Shown: positions 45,714 to 55,071, counted from the first letter of the stretch. The stretch: 64,000 nt of DNA from Pedomonas sp051304405 (GCF_051304405.1 NZ_JBPPGG010000001.1:496001-560000), one strand, 5' to 3'. The notes: generated by a model from the sequence alone, not told the origin. Numbers and translations are program-made.

Positions 45714-46598
45714 TTACAGGGCCTCGGCCCCGGAGATGATTTCAGTGAGTTCCGTGGTGATCGCGGCCTGACGGCTCCGGTTGTACTGGAGGGTCAGACG
45801 ATTGATCATGTCGCCTGCGTTGCGGGTGGCGTTGTCCATCGCCGTCATGCGCGAGCCCTGTTCGGACGCGGCATTTTCCAGCAGCGCGCGGAAGATCTGC
45901 ACGGAGATGTTGCGCGGCAGGAGCGCCTCAAGGATCTGCTCCTCGCCGGGCTCGTACTCCACAACGCTCTCGGCAGCGGCCGCGCCACCCTCGGCGGAGG
46001 CCGGAAGGGCCGCCGGGATGAGCTGCTGCTCGGTGACTTCCTGCACCAGCGCCGACTTGAACTTGGCGTAGAACAGCCAGGCCACGTCGAACTCACCGGC
46101 ATTGAACATGTCGATGATGCGCTCGGCGATCGGCTGGGCGTTGGCGAAGCCCAGGCGGCGCACGTCGCTGAGGTCGATGGTGTCGACGATCAGCTCGCCA
46201 TAGAAGCGGCGCAGGACGGCCCGGCCCTTCTTGCCGACGCACAGGATCTTCACCTGCTTGCCCGCGCGCAGCAGCGCGTCGATCTTCTGACGCGCGCCGC
46301 GGACAATGTTGGTATTGAACGCGCCGCAAAGACCGCGTTCGGACGTGGCGACAACGACGAGGTGAACGTCGTCGCGGCCCGTCCCGACCAGCAGCCGGGA
46401 CGCGGATTCACCGCGTTCGGCCTTGGTCGCAAGCGACGCCAGCACCGCCTCCATGCGCTCGGCATAGGGGCGTGCGGCCTCCGCCGCCTCCTGCGCACGG
46501 CGCAGCTTGGCGGCGGCCACCATCTTCATCGCCTTGGTGATCTTCTGCGTGGATTTCACGCTGGCGATGCGATTCTTGAGGCTTTTGAGGCTCGGCAT
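45714..46598 (-). CDS. atpG: ATP synthase F1 gamma subunit
   Basis: 294-residue rotor shaft. Begins MPSLKSLKNRIASVKSTQKITKAMKMVAAAKLRRAQ and ends MTAMDNATRNAGDMINRLTLQYNRSRQAAITTELTEIISGAEAL, the two coiled helices. Full length. 20 bases after atpA and 26 before atpD. Confidence 0.98.
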   Translation of the reverse strand: MPSLKSLKNRIASVKSTQKITKAMKMVAAAKLRRAQEAAEAARPYAERMEAVLASLATKAERGESASRLLVGTGRDDVHLVVVATSERGLCGAFNTNIVRGARQKIDALLRAGKQVKILCVGKKGRAVLRRFYGELIVDTIDLSDVRRLGFANAQPIAERIIDMFNAGEFDVAWLFYAKFKSALVQEVTEQQLIPAALPASAEGGAAAAESVVEYEPGEEQILEALLPRNISVQIFRALLENAASEQGSRMTAMDNATRNAGDMINRLTLQYNRSRQAAITTELTEIISGAEAL

Positions 46599-46618
46599 GC
46601 CCGGCTACTCCAATCCGC

Positions 46619-48148
46619 TTACGCGAAGGTCTTGGCGAACGCGTCCAGGATCTCCTTGAGCTTGGCGCGCGTTGCGTCGGACAGATCCTTCTCGGTGCGG
46701 ATGGTCTCCAGCACGTCGGCATGCTTGGTCTTCATCTCGGTGAGGAAGGCGCGCTCGAAGCGGACCACGTCCTTCACCTGGATGGCGTCCAGATAGCCGT
46801 TCACGCCGGCGAAGATCGAAACCACCTGCTCCTCGAAGCCCATCGGCTGGTACTGCGGCTGCTTCAGCAGCTCGGTCAGACGCGCACCGCGGTTCAGCAG
46901 CTTCTGGGTGGCGGCGTCCAGGTCCGAGCCGAACTGGGCGAAGGCCGCCATTTCGCGGTACTGCGCCAGTTCGAGCTTGATGGAGCCCGCAACCTTCTTC
47001 ATCGCCTTGGTCTGGGCGGCCGAACCCACGCGGGACACCGACAGACCGACGTTAATGGCCGGACGGATGCCCTGGTAGAACAGTTCCGTCTCGAGGAAGA
47101 TCTGACCGTCGGTGATCGAGATCACGTTGGTCGGAATGTAGGCCGACACGTCGCCCGCCTGGGTTTCGATGATCGGCAGCGCGGTCAGCGAACCGGCGCC
47201 GTTGGCGTCGTTCAGCTTCGCGGCGCGCTCCAGCAGGCGGGAGTGCAGGTAGAACACGTCGCCCGGGTAAGCCTCGCGGCCCGGCGGACGGCGCAGCAGC
47301 AGCGACATCTGACGGTAGGCGACGGCCTGCTTGGAGAGGTCGTCGTACACGATCACGGCGTGCATGCCGTTGTCGCGGAAGTATTCACCCATGGCGCAGC
47401 CGGCATAGGGCGCCAGGAACTGCAGCGGGGCCGGCTCGGACGCGGTCGCGGCGACCACGATCGAGTACTCCATCGCGCCGTTCTCTTCGAGCGAGCGGAC
47501 GATCTGGGCGACCGTGGAGCGCTTCTGGCCGACGGCAACGTAGATGCAGAACAGCTTCTGGTTGTCCGGCAGAACCTTGTTGGCTTCGCGCTGGTTGATG
47601 AAGGTGTCGATGGCGACGGCGGTCTTGCCGGTCTGGCGGTCACCGATGATCAGCTCGCGCTGGCCACGGCCCACCGGCACCAGGGCGTCGAGCGCCTTCA
47701 GACCGGTCTGCATCGGCTCGTGCACCGACTTGCGCGGAATGATGCCCGGGGCCTTCACTTCGACGCGGCGGCGCTCGGTGTACTCGATCGGGCCCTTGCC
47801 GTCGATCGGGTTGCCCAGCGCGTCCACCACGCGGCCCAGCAGGCCCTTGCCCACCGGCACGTCCACGATGGTGCCGGTGCGGCGCACGGTGTCGCCTTCG
47901 CGAATCTGCTTGTCTTCGCCGAAGATCACGACGCCGACGTTGTCGGTTTCGAGGTTCAGGGCCATGCCCTTGATGCCGCCCGGGAACTCGACCATCTCGC
48001 CCGCCTGGACGTTGTCGAGACCGTAGACGCGGGCGATACCGTCACCGACCGAGAGAACCTGGCCGACTTCCGATACCTGGGCTTCAGCGCCGAAGTTGGC
48101 GATCTGGTCTTTGATGACCTTTGAGATTTCCGCTGCACGGATCTCCAT
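46619..48148 (-). CDS. atpA: ATP synthase F1 alpha subunit
   Basis: 509 residues. Begins MEIRAAEISKVIKDQIANF, P-loop GDRQTGKTAVAIDTFINQ (~170), SIVVAATASEPAPLQFLAPYAGCAMGE, and YYRQMSLLLRRPPGREAYPGDVFYLHSRLLERA (written AYRQMSLLLRRPPGREAYP here). Non-catalytic nucleotide-binding subunit. Three bases after atpH. Confidence 0.98.
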   Translation of the reverse strand: MEIRAAEISKVIKDQIANFGAEAQVSEVGQVLSVGDGIARVYGLDNVQAGEMVEFPGGIKGMALNLETDNVGVVIFGEDKQIREGDTVRRTGTIVDVPVGKGLLGRVVDALGNPIDGKGPIEYTERRRVEVKAPGIIPRKSVHEPMQTGLKALDALVPVGRGQRELIIGDRQTGKTAVAIDTFINQREANKVLPDNQKLFCIYVAVGQKRSTVAQIVRSLEENGAMEYSIVVAATASEPAPLQFLAPYAGCAMGEYFRDNGMHAVIVYDDLSKQAVAYRQMSLLLRRPPGREAYPGDVFYLHSRLLERAAKLNDANGAGSLTALPIIETQAGDVSAYIPTNVISITDGQIFLETELFYQGIRPAINVGLSVSRVGSAAQTKAMKKVAGSIKLELAQYREMAAFAQFGSDLDAATQKLLNRGARLTELLKQPQYQPMGFEEQVVSIFAGVNGYLDAIQVKDVVRFERAFLTEMKTKHADVLETIRTEKDLSDATRAKLKEILDAFAKTFA

Positions 48149-48151
48149 GAC

Positions 48152-48706
48152 TTACCCTTTCATGGCGAGGGAGAGAGTGTCGAGTTTGGTCTTGAGTGAG
48201 CTGTCGATCATCTTCGAGCCCACCTGGACGATGAGACCGCCGAGAATCGACGGATCAATGTGCAGATCAACAGCCACGTCGCGGCCGAGACCGGCCTTGA
48301 GCTTCTCGCGAAGCTGTCCGAGCTGGTCGTCGCTCAGCGCGTGCGCCGCGGTCACCCGGGCCGTAGCTTCGCCCCGGTGCGCCGACACGAGCACGCCGAA
48401 ATCGCGCACAACGTCGCGCAGCACGCCCAAGCGGCGGTTCTGAGCCAGGACGCCAAGGAAATTGGTCGTCAGCCCATCCAGGCCAAGTGCCTTGGCAACG
48501 GCGGTCACCGCCCTTGCGCCGGCCTCCCGCCCAACCAGCGGATTTTTGACCAGGGCCGCGAAGTCGCCGCCCTCGTCGAGCGCCGCCGCCACCGTTTTCA
48601 GGCTCGCCGCGACCGTATCAATGGCGTTCGAATCACGAGCAAGCTCAAAAAGGGCGGTGGCGTAGCGACCGGCAAGTCCCGAAACGTTCATTTGAGCGTC
48701 GGCCAC
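48152..48706 (-). CDS. atpH: ATP synthase F1 delta subunit
   Basis: 184 residues of the peripheral-stalk OSCP/delta subunit. GLAGRYATALFELARDSNAID at the N-terminus and the C-terminal DLHIDPSILGGLIVQVGSKMIDSSLKTKLDTL. A GTG at 48706 is chosen because AAGGGGC lies seven bases upstream; ATG 48691 is the alternative. First gene of the F1 operon; a hairpin lies in its leader. Confidence 0.95.
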   Translation of the reverse strand: MADAQMNVSGLAGRYATALFELARDSNAIDTVAASLKTVAAALDEGGDFAALVKNPLVGREAGARAVTAVAKALGLDGLTTNFLGVLAQNRRLGVLRDVVRDFGVLVSAHRGEATARVTAAHALSDDQLGQLREKLKAGLGRDVAVDLHIDPSILGGLIVQVGSKMIDSSLKTKLDTLSLAMKG

Positions 48707-48742
48707 GTGGTGCCCCTTGCATTTGTAAAACCATAGACAGCA

Positions 48743-48764
48743 CGCCGGAGACGCTACTCCGGCG
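48743..48764 (-). promoter_or_regulatory. Hairpin in the atpH leader; weak promoter upstream
   Basis: Perfect stem CGCCGGAG / CTCCGGCG with a six-base loop, 37 bases before the atpH GTG. Further upstream on the minus strand TTGCAA (48799-48804) and TAGCTG (48776-48781) are 17 bases apart and could be a weak -35/-10 pair. The rest of the 285-base gap to priA shows no gene. Confidence 0.35.
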
Positions 48765-48991
48765 CGAGCGCGAGCCAGCTAGCACGCGCGGCCCCATGTT
48801 GCAAGGCAACAAAGGCTTGACGCCCCTTCTGCGACCATCCGCGCAGGGAATATGGCCCCTCGCGCCGCCGCGAGTGCCGCCCGCGCGCGCCCCCGGCCCC
48901 GGCTTGTCCCCCGGGGTCATTCCGTCTCCGCCACCCGGGCCTCCCGGAGCCGCCCCCGAAACCGGGGGGCGCCCTGCCCCGATTCGCGCCC

Positions 48992-51220
48992 TCAGAGGAA
49001 GCTCTGCGGGTCGATGTCCGCCGTCACCCGCACCGAGGAGGGCCAGCGCACCCGCCCCAGCCATTCGCCGAGGATCGCTTGCAGCGGCAGGCCCTTGCGG
49101 GCCTTGACGAGAAAGCGCATCCGGTGCCGCCCGCGCAGCAGGGCGAGCGGCGCGGGGGCGGGCCCCAGCACCTCCAGCCCGGCCATTCGCGGGGCCTGCC
49201 GGGCAAGGGCCTGGGCGGCGTCGTTGACCGCACCCTGATCGGGGCCGGAGAGGATGAGCGCCGCCAGCCGCCCGAACGGGGGCATGCCGTGGCGCTCCCG
49301 CGCGGCGCTCTCGGCCCGGTAGAATCCCTCGATGTCCCCTGCGACCAGCGCCTTCAGCACCGGCGCTTCCGGCTGGTAGGTCTGGAGCATCACCCGCCCC
49401 GGCTTCTCGCCGCGCCCGGCGCGCCCCGCCACCTGGGTGATCTGCTGGAAGGTGCGCTCCGCCGCGCGCAGGTCGCCGCCCGCCAGACCCAGATCCGCAT
49501 CCACCACGCCGACAAGGGTGAGGTTGGGGAAGTGGTAGCCCTTGGCGAGCATCTGGGTGCCGACCAGCACATTGACCGCGCCGGTCTCGACGCTCTCGAC
49601 GAACGCCGCCGCCTTCGCCGGGGAATAGATGGTGTCGGAGGTGACCACCGCCACCTTCGCCTCGGGCAGGAAGCGCTCCACCTCCTCCGCCACCCGCTCG
49701 ACGCCCGGGCCGCAGGCGACAAGCGAATCGGTGTCGCCGCACTTCGGGCAGGCCTTGGGAATGGGCATGGCAAAGCCGCAGTGGTGACAGTGCAGACGGC
49801 CGGTCAGCCTGTGCTCCACCAGCCAGGCCGAGCACATGGGGCAGGTGATGCGCTCCCCGCAGGTGCGGCAGAGGGTAAGCGGCGCATAACCCCGCCGGTT
49901 GAGGAACAGCAGCGCCTGCTCGCCGCGCGCCAGCGTTTCCGCCACGGCCCGGTGCAGCGGCTCGCACAGCCAGCGCCCCCGCTCCGGCGGCGTGCGGCGC
50001 AGATCGAGGCTGGCGATGGCGGGCATGGACGCGCCGCCAAAGCGGTCCGGCAGGCGGACGTGGGAGTATTTGCCGCTCTCCGCATTGAGGCGGGTCTCCA
50101 GCGCCGGAGTCGCCGAGGCAAGGATGACCGGGCACCCCTCAAGGCTCGCCCGCATCACTGCCACGTCCCGGCCGTGGTAAAGCACGCCCTCCTCCTGCTT
50201 GAAGGTGGTCTCGTGCTCCTCGTCCACCACGATGAGCTTGAGGTTGGGATAAGGCAGGAACAACGCCGAGCGTGCGCCCACCACCACCCGCGCCTCGCCG
50301 CTGGCCGCCGCGCGCCACGCCCGCCGCCGCGCCGATTGCGTCAGGTCCGAGTGCCAGGCCGTCGGCAGGCAGCCGAAGCGGGCCTTGAAGCGGTTCAGCC
50401 ACGGCTCGGTCAGCGCGATCTCGGGCAGCAGCACCAGCACCTGCCCGCCCATGCCATTGTTCGTCTGGCGGAGCGCCTCGGCCACCGCCTCGAAGTAGAC
50501 TTCCGTTTTGCCCGAGCCCGTCACCCCCTCCAGCAGCAGGGGCGCGAACCGCCCCTCCGTCACCGGGCGGCGCAAGGCATCGGCGGCCTCGGCCTGTTCG
50601 GGGCTGAGCACGGGCCGGGCGAAGTCCGGCTCCGGCTGGGGGATGGGCGCATCCGCCGCCACCGGCACGGCGCGCAGGGCGCCAGCTGCGATGAGCGTGC
50701 GGATCATGGACTCCGAGACGCCCGCCCGGGCCAGATCCCGCACCGTTCCCTGCTTGCCCGCCAGGAGCTCCAGCGCCTCCAGCCGTTTCTTTGTCAGCGG
50801 CGCGCCTGCGGGCAGCGGCTCCGCCACCCGGTATTCAAGGATGGTTCTGGCCTCCTCCAGCGCGTCCGCGACGCTGAGGACCATCCGCAGCACCGCACCC
50901 GCCGGGGCCATGTAATACCGGGCGGTCCAGCTGACGAGCTTGCGCGTCGCCTCCGGCAGCGGCGGCACCGGCAGCCGCGCCGAGACGGGCCGCAGGCGGC
51001 TCTCCGCCACCTCCTGCACCGCAAAGACGTCCGGGTCCCACACCACGCCCGTGACCTGGCGGGGGCCGAGCGGCACGCGCACCACATCCCCCGGACGGAG
51101 GGTTTCGCCTTCGGGAATTCTGTAGTCAAAGACCGACAGGCCGTGCTGACACAGGAGGACACGGACGCGGTTGCCCGCTATTCTGCCTGCCTGTGGCGTG
51201 TCGTCGCTTGAAGTGGACAT
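48992..51220 (-). CDS. priA: Primosomal protein N' (PriA helicase)
   Basis: 742-residue replication-restart helicase. The N-terminal DNA 3'-end binding domain has VRVLLCQHGLSVFDYRIPEG. The helicase core has LLLEGVTGSGKTEVYFEAV (Walker A), IVVDEEHETTFKQEEG (DEEH box), ASATPALET and the late QVAGRAGRG. The zinc cysteines are in CRTCGERITCPMC and CHHCGFAMPIPKACPKCG. ATG 51220 begins MSTSSDDTPQ with a weak ribosome binding site. The same frame runs on far upstream, antisense to the transaldolase, which is not coding. Confidence 0.97.
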   Translation of the reverse strand: MSTSSDDTPQAGRIAGNRVRVLLCQHGLSVFDYRIPEGETLRPGDVVRVPLGPRQVTGVVWDPDVFAVQEVAESRLRPVSARLPVPPLPEATRKLVSWTARYYMAPAGAVLRMVLSVADALEEARTILEYRVAEPLPAGAPLTKKRLEALELLAGKQGTVRDLARAGVSESMIRTLIAAGALRAVPVAADAPIPQPEPDFARPVLSPEQAEAADALRRPVTEGRFAPLLLEGVTGSGKTEVYFEAVAEALRQTNNGMGGQVLVLLPEIALTEPWLNRFKARFGCLPTAWHSDLTQSARRRAWRAAASGEARVVVGARSALFLPYPNLKLIVVDEEHETTFKQEEGVLYHGRDVAVMRASLEGCPVILASATPALETRLNAESGKYSHVRLPDRFGGASMPAIASLDLRRTPPERGRWLCEPLHRAVAETLARGEQALLFLNRRGYAPLTLCRTCGERITCPMCSAWLVEHRLTGRLHCHHCGFAMPIPKACPKCGDTDSLVACGPGVERVAEEVERFLPEAKVAVVTSDTIYSPAKAAAFVESVETGAVNVLVGTQMLAKGYHFPNLTLVGVVDADLGLAGGDLRAAERTFQQITQVAGRAGRGEKPGRVMLQTYQPEAPVLKALVAGDIEGFYRAESAARERHGMPPFGRLAALILSGPDQGAVNDAAQALARQAPRMAGLEVLGPAPAPLALLRGRHRMRFLVKARKGLPLQAILGEWLGRVRWPSSVRVTADIDPQSFL

Positions 51221-51283
51221 TTGAGCAGGGTTAAGAACGCCGCAAATCCATGTCAACGGAGCCCGCGGGCTCAGGAGCGTTTC

Positions 51284-51937
51284 ATGAAATTCTTTGTCGA
51301 CACGGCCGATGTGGCCCAGATTCGCGAGCTGGCTGAAACCGGCCTGCTGGACGGCGTGACCACCAACCCGTCGCTGATCGCCAAGTCGGGCCGCAACTTT
51401 CTGGAAGTCATCGCCGAGATCGCCTCGATCGTCGATGGCCCGGTGTCGGCCGAGGTGGTCGCCATGGACCACGAGACCCAGATGAAGGAAGCGGAAAAGC
51501 TGATCCAGATCGCCTCCAACATCTGCATCAAGCTGCCGCTGACTCTCGACGGCCTCAAGACCTGCAAGAAGCTGACCGATCGCGGCATCCAGACCAACGT
51601 CACCCTGTGCTTCACCGCCAACCAGGCGCTGCTGGCCGCCAAGGCGGGCGCGACCTTCGTCTCCCCGTTCGTCGGCCGTCATGACGACGTGTCGTGGAAC
51701 GGCATGGATCTGATCGACGACATCCGCACCATCTACGACAACTACGGCTTCGACACCGAAATCCTGGTCGCCTCGGTGCGTCACCCGGTCCACGTGCTGG
51801 AAGCGGCCAAGATCGGCGCGGACGTGTGCACCCTGCCGCCCGACGTGCTGAAGAAGCTGGCCAACCACCCGCTCACCGACAACGGCCTCAAGGCCTTCCT
51901 CGCCGACTGGGAAAAGACCGGCCAGTCGATCCTGTAA
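51284..51937 (+). CDS. tal: Transaldolase (TalC/fructose-6-phosphate aldolase family)
   Basis: 217-residue small-type transaldolase. MKFFVDTADVAQIRELAETGLLDGVTTNPSLIAKSG, the Schiff-base Lys in NICIKLPLT, TNVTLCFTANQALLAAKAGATFVSPFVGR, and ILVASVRHPVHVLEAAKIGADVCTLP. It acts in the non-oxidative pentose phosphate pathway. ATG 51284 with AGGAG seven bases upstream. Divergent from priA with a 63-base gap. Confidence 0.96.
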   Translation: MKFFVDTADVAQIRELAETGLLDGVTTNPSLIAKSGRNFLEVIAEIASIVDGPVSAEVVAMDHETQMKEAEKLIQIASNICIKLPLTLDGLKTCKKLTDRGIQTNVTLCFTANQALLAAKAGATFVSPFVGRHDDVSWNGMDLIDDIRTIYDNYGFDTEILVASVRHPVHVLEAAKIGADVCTLPPDVLKKLANHPLTDNGLKAFLADWEKTGQSIL

Positions 51938-51953
51938 GGCGTTTGGTTTTCGG

Positions 51954-52069
51954 TTTGCAGGAGGGGCTTGCCCCTCCTGCACCTCCCGTACTTCTATAGG
52001 GCCGTACGCGGCATGAAGGGCGCGGCCCTGTAAACGTACGGGAGCGCGAGGGTCCGCGATCCTCGCCTT
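51954..52069. repeat. Dispersed intergenic hairpin element, copy 5
   Basis: Left hairpin GCAGGAGGGGC-TT-GCCCCTCCTGC (51957-51980), then CACCTCCCGTAC. Core GGGCCGTACG ... TGAAGGGCGCGGCCC. Right hairpin GCGAGGGTC-CGC-GATCCTCGC (52046-52066; one G:T pair). CGTAC on the left pairs with GTACG on the right, replacing the TTCGTT/AACGAA pair of copy 2: a compensated change. It lies between co-directional genes. Confidence 0.86.
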
Positions 52070-52094
52070 TCCAAAAACCAAAGGACACTGGCAG

Positions 52095-52670
52095 GTGGCA
52101 GAGACTCCCAACATCATCGACTTCCAGTTCGAGGCCATGTCCCGGCTTCGCAAGCAGGTCGATGCGCTGGGCGAGTCCCACGCCTCGCTGCTGGCCGCCG
52201 CGCGCAGCCGCGGCGATGCCCAGTCCCGCATCCACGCCGCCGTACTGGCGATGATGGACGCCAGCTCCCCCGAACATTTCATCCATGTGCTGACGCAGGA
52301 CTGGGTGGACATTCTGGGCGTGGACGCCGTGGCGATTGCACTGGAGACCAGCCCGGAGGCGGTGCGCCTCGCCCCGCCCGGCCTCCAGTTCATCGGCCCC
52401 GGCCAGCTTGCCGCCTGGCTCGACGGCGGCAGCGCGGTCGGCGCCCGCGATGTGGAGATCGGCCTGCCCCTGTTCGGGCCCGCCGCCGGCCTCATCAAGT
52501 CGCAGGCCCTCATCCGCCTGCCCATGGCGGACCGCTGGCCGCGCGGCCTGCTCGCGCTCGGCTCGCGCGTCCCCAACGCCTTCGAGACGCTCGCCAACGT
52601 CGAGCTGCTGTCGTTCCTCGGGGCCGTCAGCGCCCGCTGCCTCGGCCACTGGCTCAGCGTTCAGGCATGA
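52095..52670 (+). CDS. DUF484 family (GAF-like) protein
   Basis: 191 residues: NIIDFQFEAMSRLRKQVDALGESHASLLAAARSR and a GAF-like domain (HAAVLAMMDASSPEHFIHVLTQDWVDILGVDAVAIALE). DUF484 genes are typically next to xerC; the function is unknown. The start is a GTG at 52095 with AAGGA ten bases upstream. The stop overlaps xerC as ATGA. Confidence 0.9.
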   Translation: MAETPNIIDFQFEAMSRLRKQVDALGESHASLLAAARSRGDAQSRIHAAVLAMMDASSPEHFIHVLTQDWVDILGVDAVAIALETSPEAVRLAPPGLQFIGPGQLAAWLDGGSAVGARDVEIGLPLFGPAAGLIKSQALIRLPMADRWPRGLLALGSRVPNAFETLANVELLSFLGAVSARCLGHWLSVQA

Positions 52671-53578
52671 CGGCGGACGCCGAACGTCTCGCCCAGCGCT
52701 GGCTGGCCGCCCTCGCCCACGAGCGCCGCGCCTCCGTGCACACGCTCACCGCCTATGGCCGCGTCGCCCGCCAGTTCATTGCCTTCATGGAAGGCCACAC
52801 CGGCGGGCCGGTCACCGCCGAGACGCTGGCCGGGGCCGACCTTACCGACTTTCGCGCCTTTCTCGCCCGCCGCCGGGCGGAGGGGGCCGGCCCCTCGACC
52901 GTCGCCCACGCCGCCTCCAGCCTCAAGGCCTGGTATCGCTGGCTCGCCCGCGCCGAAGGGCTGAAGAACCCGGCCATTACTGCCCTCCAATCTCCCAAGG
53001 CGAACAAGCCGCTGCCGCGCCCGCTCGCGCCGGTGGATGCGGCCGCCGTCGCTGCGGCCGCCGAGCGGCCCGATGCCGAACCCTGGATCGCCGCCCGCGA
53101 CGCCGCCGTGCTGCTGCTGCTCTACGGCTGCGGCCTGCGCATCAGCGAGGCCCTCAGCCTCAAACGGTCGTCCGCCCCGTTCGGCGAGGCGATGACCGTG
53201 CTCGGCAAGCGCAACAAGGAGCGGCGCGTGCCCATCCTGCCGGTGGTCGCCGAGGCGGTGGAAGCCTACCTTGCCGCCTGCCCCTACCCGCTGCCCGCCG
53301 ACGGCCCGCTGTTCATCGGCGCGCGCGGCGGCCCGCTCAACCCGCGCATGGTGCAGCTGGCCATGCAGCGCGCAAGGATCGCGCTCGGCCTGCCCGATTC
53401 CGCCACACCCCACGCGCTGCGCCACAGCTTCGCCACCCACCTGCTCGCCCGAGGCGCGGACCTGCGCGCCATTCAGGAGCTGCTGGGCCACGCCAGCCTG
53501 TCCTCCACCCAGGTCTATACGGAAGTGGACGCCGCCCGGATTCTGGACATCTACCGCAACGCCCACCCGAGGGCGTGA
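52667..53578 (+). CDS. xerC: Tyrosine recombinase XerC
   Basis: 303 residues. N-terminal SAM-like DNA-binding domain (HERRASVHTLTAYGRVARQFIAF). Catalytic residues: Arg in YGCGLRISEAL, Lys in LGKRNKERRVP, HxxR in TPHALRHSFATHLLARG, His in LLGHASLSSTQVYTEVD with the nucleophile Tyr. It resolves chromosome dimers at dif with XerD. It follows DUF484, the usual arrangement, so it is a housekeeping recombinase, not a phage integrase. Confidence 0.96.
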   Translation: MTADAERLAQRWLAALAHERRASVHTLTAYGRVARQFIAFMEGHTGGPVTAETLAGADLTDFRAFLARRRAEGAGPSTVAHAASSLKAWYRWLARAEGLKNPAITALQSPKANKPLPRPLAPVDAAAVAAAAERPDAEPWIAARDAAVLLLLYGCGLRISEALSLKRSSAPFGEAMTVLGKRNKERRVPILPVVAEAVEAYLAACPYPLPADGPLFIGARGGPLNPRMVQLAMQRARIALGLPDSATPHALRHSFATHLLARGADLRAIQELLGHASLSSTQVYTEVDAARILDIYRNAHPRA

Positions 53579-53673
53579 ATGGTCGTAGATGGCGGCGGGT
53601 GCCTTGAAACAGCATACCGCTGTGGTATTTTGCAGTCGTGGCTAGTGAGTCAACGTAAATCACCTCCACTTGC

Positions 53674-53709
53674 AAAAAGCCCGGGCGTGCCAGAGTCCGG
53701 GCTTTTTTT
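53674..53709. terminator. Bidirectional intrinsic terminator after xerC
   Basis: AAAAAGCCCGG and CCGGGCTTTTTTT form a perfect stem with a 12-base loop, 95 bases after xerC. A/T runs on both sides allow termination from either strand. Confidence 0.85.
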
Positions 53710-53731
53710 ATCGAATACGGGCTTTATCAAG

Positions 53732-54102
53732 GGGGTCCGGGGTGCCAGCCCCGAACCCGTCCCGCGCTCTATTTCGAGCGAGAAACCTCCACGATCTTGA
53801 GAATAAGCATCGCGAAGGCGATCATCAGCGTAAGCACGCCGATGATCAGTGTGGCTATTGTCTCAACGCTTATAGATATCACCCCCTTTGGCGGCCGAGA
53901 TTGCAATACAGCGGAATTACCGCAGTGCTGGCCGTCAGGAGGATTTATAACAGGCCACTTCCCCAGCATCTTTATTATAATGAATAATTATAACGACTTA
54001 GCCGCTATCGAGAAATGCTGAAGCTGTACCTGCAAACGGCTGGGGATGTCTGAAACAAAGGCGCGGATAAAACGATTGGGGGCGCGGGGTCGAGCCCCCC
54101 GC
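53732..54102. other. AT-richer islet bordered by two GC hairpins
   Basis: CGGGG / CCCCG hairpin at 53738-53753 (stem region 53732-53758) on the left and GCGGGG / CCCCGC at 54084-54102 on the right enclose about 330 bases of distinctly lower GC, including CATTATAATGAATAATTATAACG around 53970. The islet holds one short membrane-peptide frame on the minus strand. The hairpins are unlike the dispersed elements elsewhere. Confidence 0.55.
53769..53969 (-). CDS. Possible small single-span membrane peptide
   Basis: A 66-codon frame whose last ~38 residues are one strongly hydrophobic span, SVETIATLIIGVLTLMIAFAM, ending in the charged KIVEVSRSK. Either the ATG at 53969, with AT-rich promoter-like sequence upstream, or an internal GTG near residue 30 could start it; the shorter form (~37 residues) resembles putative holin-like toxins. 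Codon use and GC differ from neighbours, suggesting recent acquisition. No homologue can be named, and the frame may not be translated. Confidence 0.35.
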   Translation of the reverse strand: MLGKWPVINPPDGQHCGNSAVLQSRPPKGVISISVETIATLIIGVLTLMIAFAMLILKIVEVSRSK

Positions 54103-54123
54103 ATAACACCCCCCCTCAAAAAC

Positions 54124-55071
54124 TCAGCCCAGCTTGGACTCGATGGCGTCCCAGATCAGGCCGGCCGTGTTGGTGCCGTTGAACGTGTCGATGGCGACGA
54201 TGCCGGTGGGCGAAGTGACGTTGATTTCGGTGAGATAGCCGCCGATCACGTCGATGCCGACGAACAGCAGGCCGCGCTTCGCCAGTTCCGGTCCGATGCG
54301 CTCGCAGATTTCCTGTTCGCGGGCGGTGAGCTCGCAGGCCTCGGCCCGGCCGCCCGCCGCCAGGTTGGAGCGGATCTCGCCGCTTTTCGGCAGGCGGTTG
54401 ATGGCTCCGGCGGGCTTGCCGTCGACAAGGACGATGCGTTTGTCGCCCTGGGAGACCTCCGGCATGAAGCGCTGCACCATGAAGGGCTCGCGGCCCATGG
54501 CGCTGAACACCTCCACCAGCGCCGAGAGGTTGGGGTCCTTCAGCCCCACATGGAAGACGGCCGTGCCCGCGTTGCCGTAGAGCGGCTTGATGACGATCTC
54601 GCCGTGCTCGCGGCGGAAGGCCTCCACGTCGTCGAGACGGCGGGTGATGAGGGTCTCCGGCATCAGGTCATGGAAGCGGGTGACGAACAGCTTCTCCGGC
54701 GCGTTGCGGACCTCGGTCGGGTTGTTCACCACCAGCGTCTTCGGGTGCACCATCTCCAGCAGGTGGGTGGCGGTGATGTAGGCCAGATCGAACGGCGGGT
54801 CCTGCCGCATCAGGATGGTCTGAACGTCCGACGAGAGGTCGAGCACCGCCTCCTCTCCCAGCGTGTAGTGGCTGCCGGCGACGCGCTGCACATGCTCCAC
54901 CCGGCAGGCGCGGGCGGTCACCTTGCCGTCGCGGTAGCTCAGCTGGTCCGGCAGGTAGTGCCACATCTGGTGGCCGCGGGCCTGAGCCTCCAGCATGAGA
55001 TGAAAGGTGGAATCGCCGTTGATGTTGATGCCTTCGAGCGGGTCCATCTGGACCGCGACCTGCAACGCCAT
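54124..55071 (-). CDS. gshB: Glutathione synthetase
   Basis: 315-residue ATP-grasp enzyme joining gamma-glutamylcysteine and glycine. LQVAVQMDPLEGININGDSTFHLMLEA at the start, VIKPLYGNAGTAVF (ATP grasp), GDKRIVLVDGKPAGAINR, NLAAGGRAEACELT, and INVTSPTGI. Full length. Last gene of rsmI-yraN-sirB1-gshB; 43 bases after sirB1. Confidence 0.97.
   Translation of the reverse strand: MALQVAVQMDPLEGININGDSTFHLMLEAQARGHQMWHYLPDQLSYRDGKVTARACRVEHVQRVAGSHYTLGEEAVLDLSSDVQTILMRQDPPFDLAYITATHLLEMVHPKTLVVNNPTEVRNAPEKLFVTRFHDLMPETLITRRLDDVEAFRREHGEIVIKPLYGNAGTAVFHVGLKDPNLSALVEVFSAMGREPFMVQRFMPEVSQGDKRIVLVDGKPAGAINRLPKSGEIRSNLAAGGRAEACELTAREQEICERIGPELAKRGLLFVGIDVIGGYLTEINVTSPTGIVAIDTFNGTNTAGLIWDAIESKLG

Noticed and set aside
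52667..53578. Tyrosine recombinase as a sign of a mobile element
   Set aside because: Gene order DUF484-xerC, full length and motifs identify housekeeping XerC.
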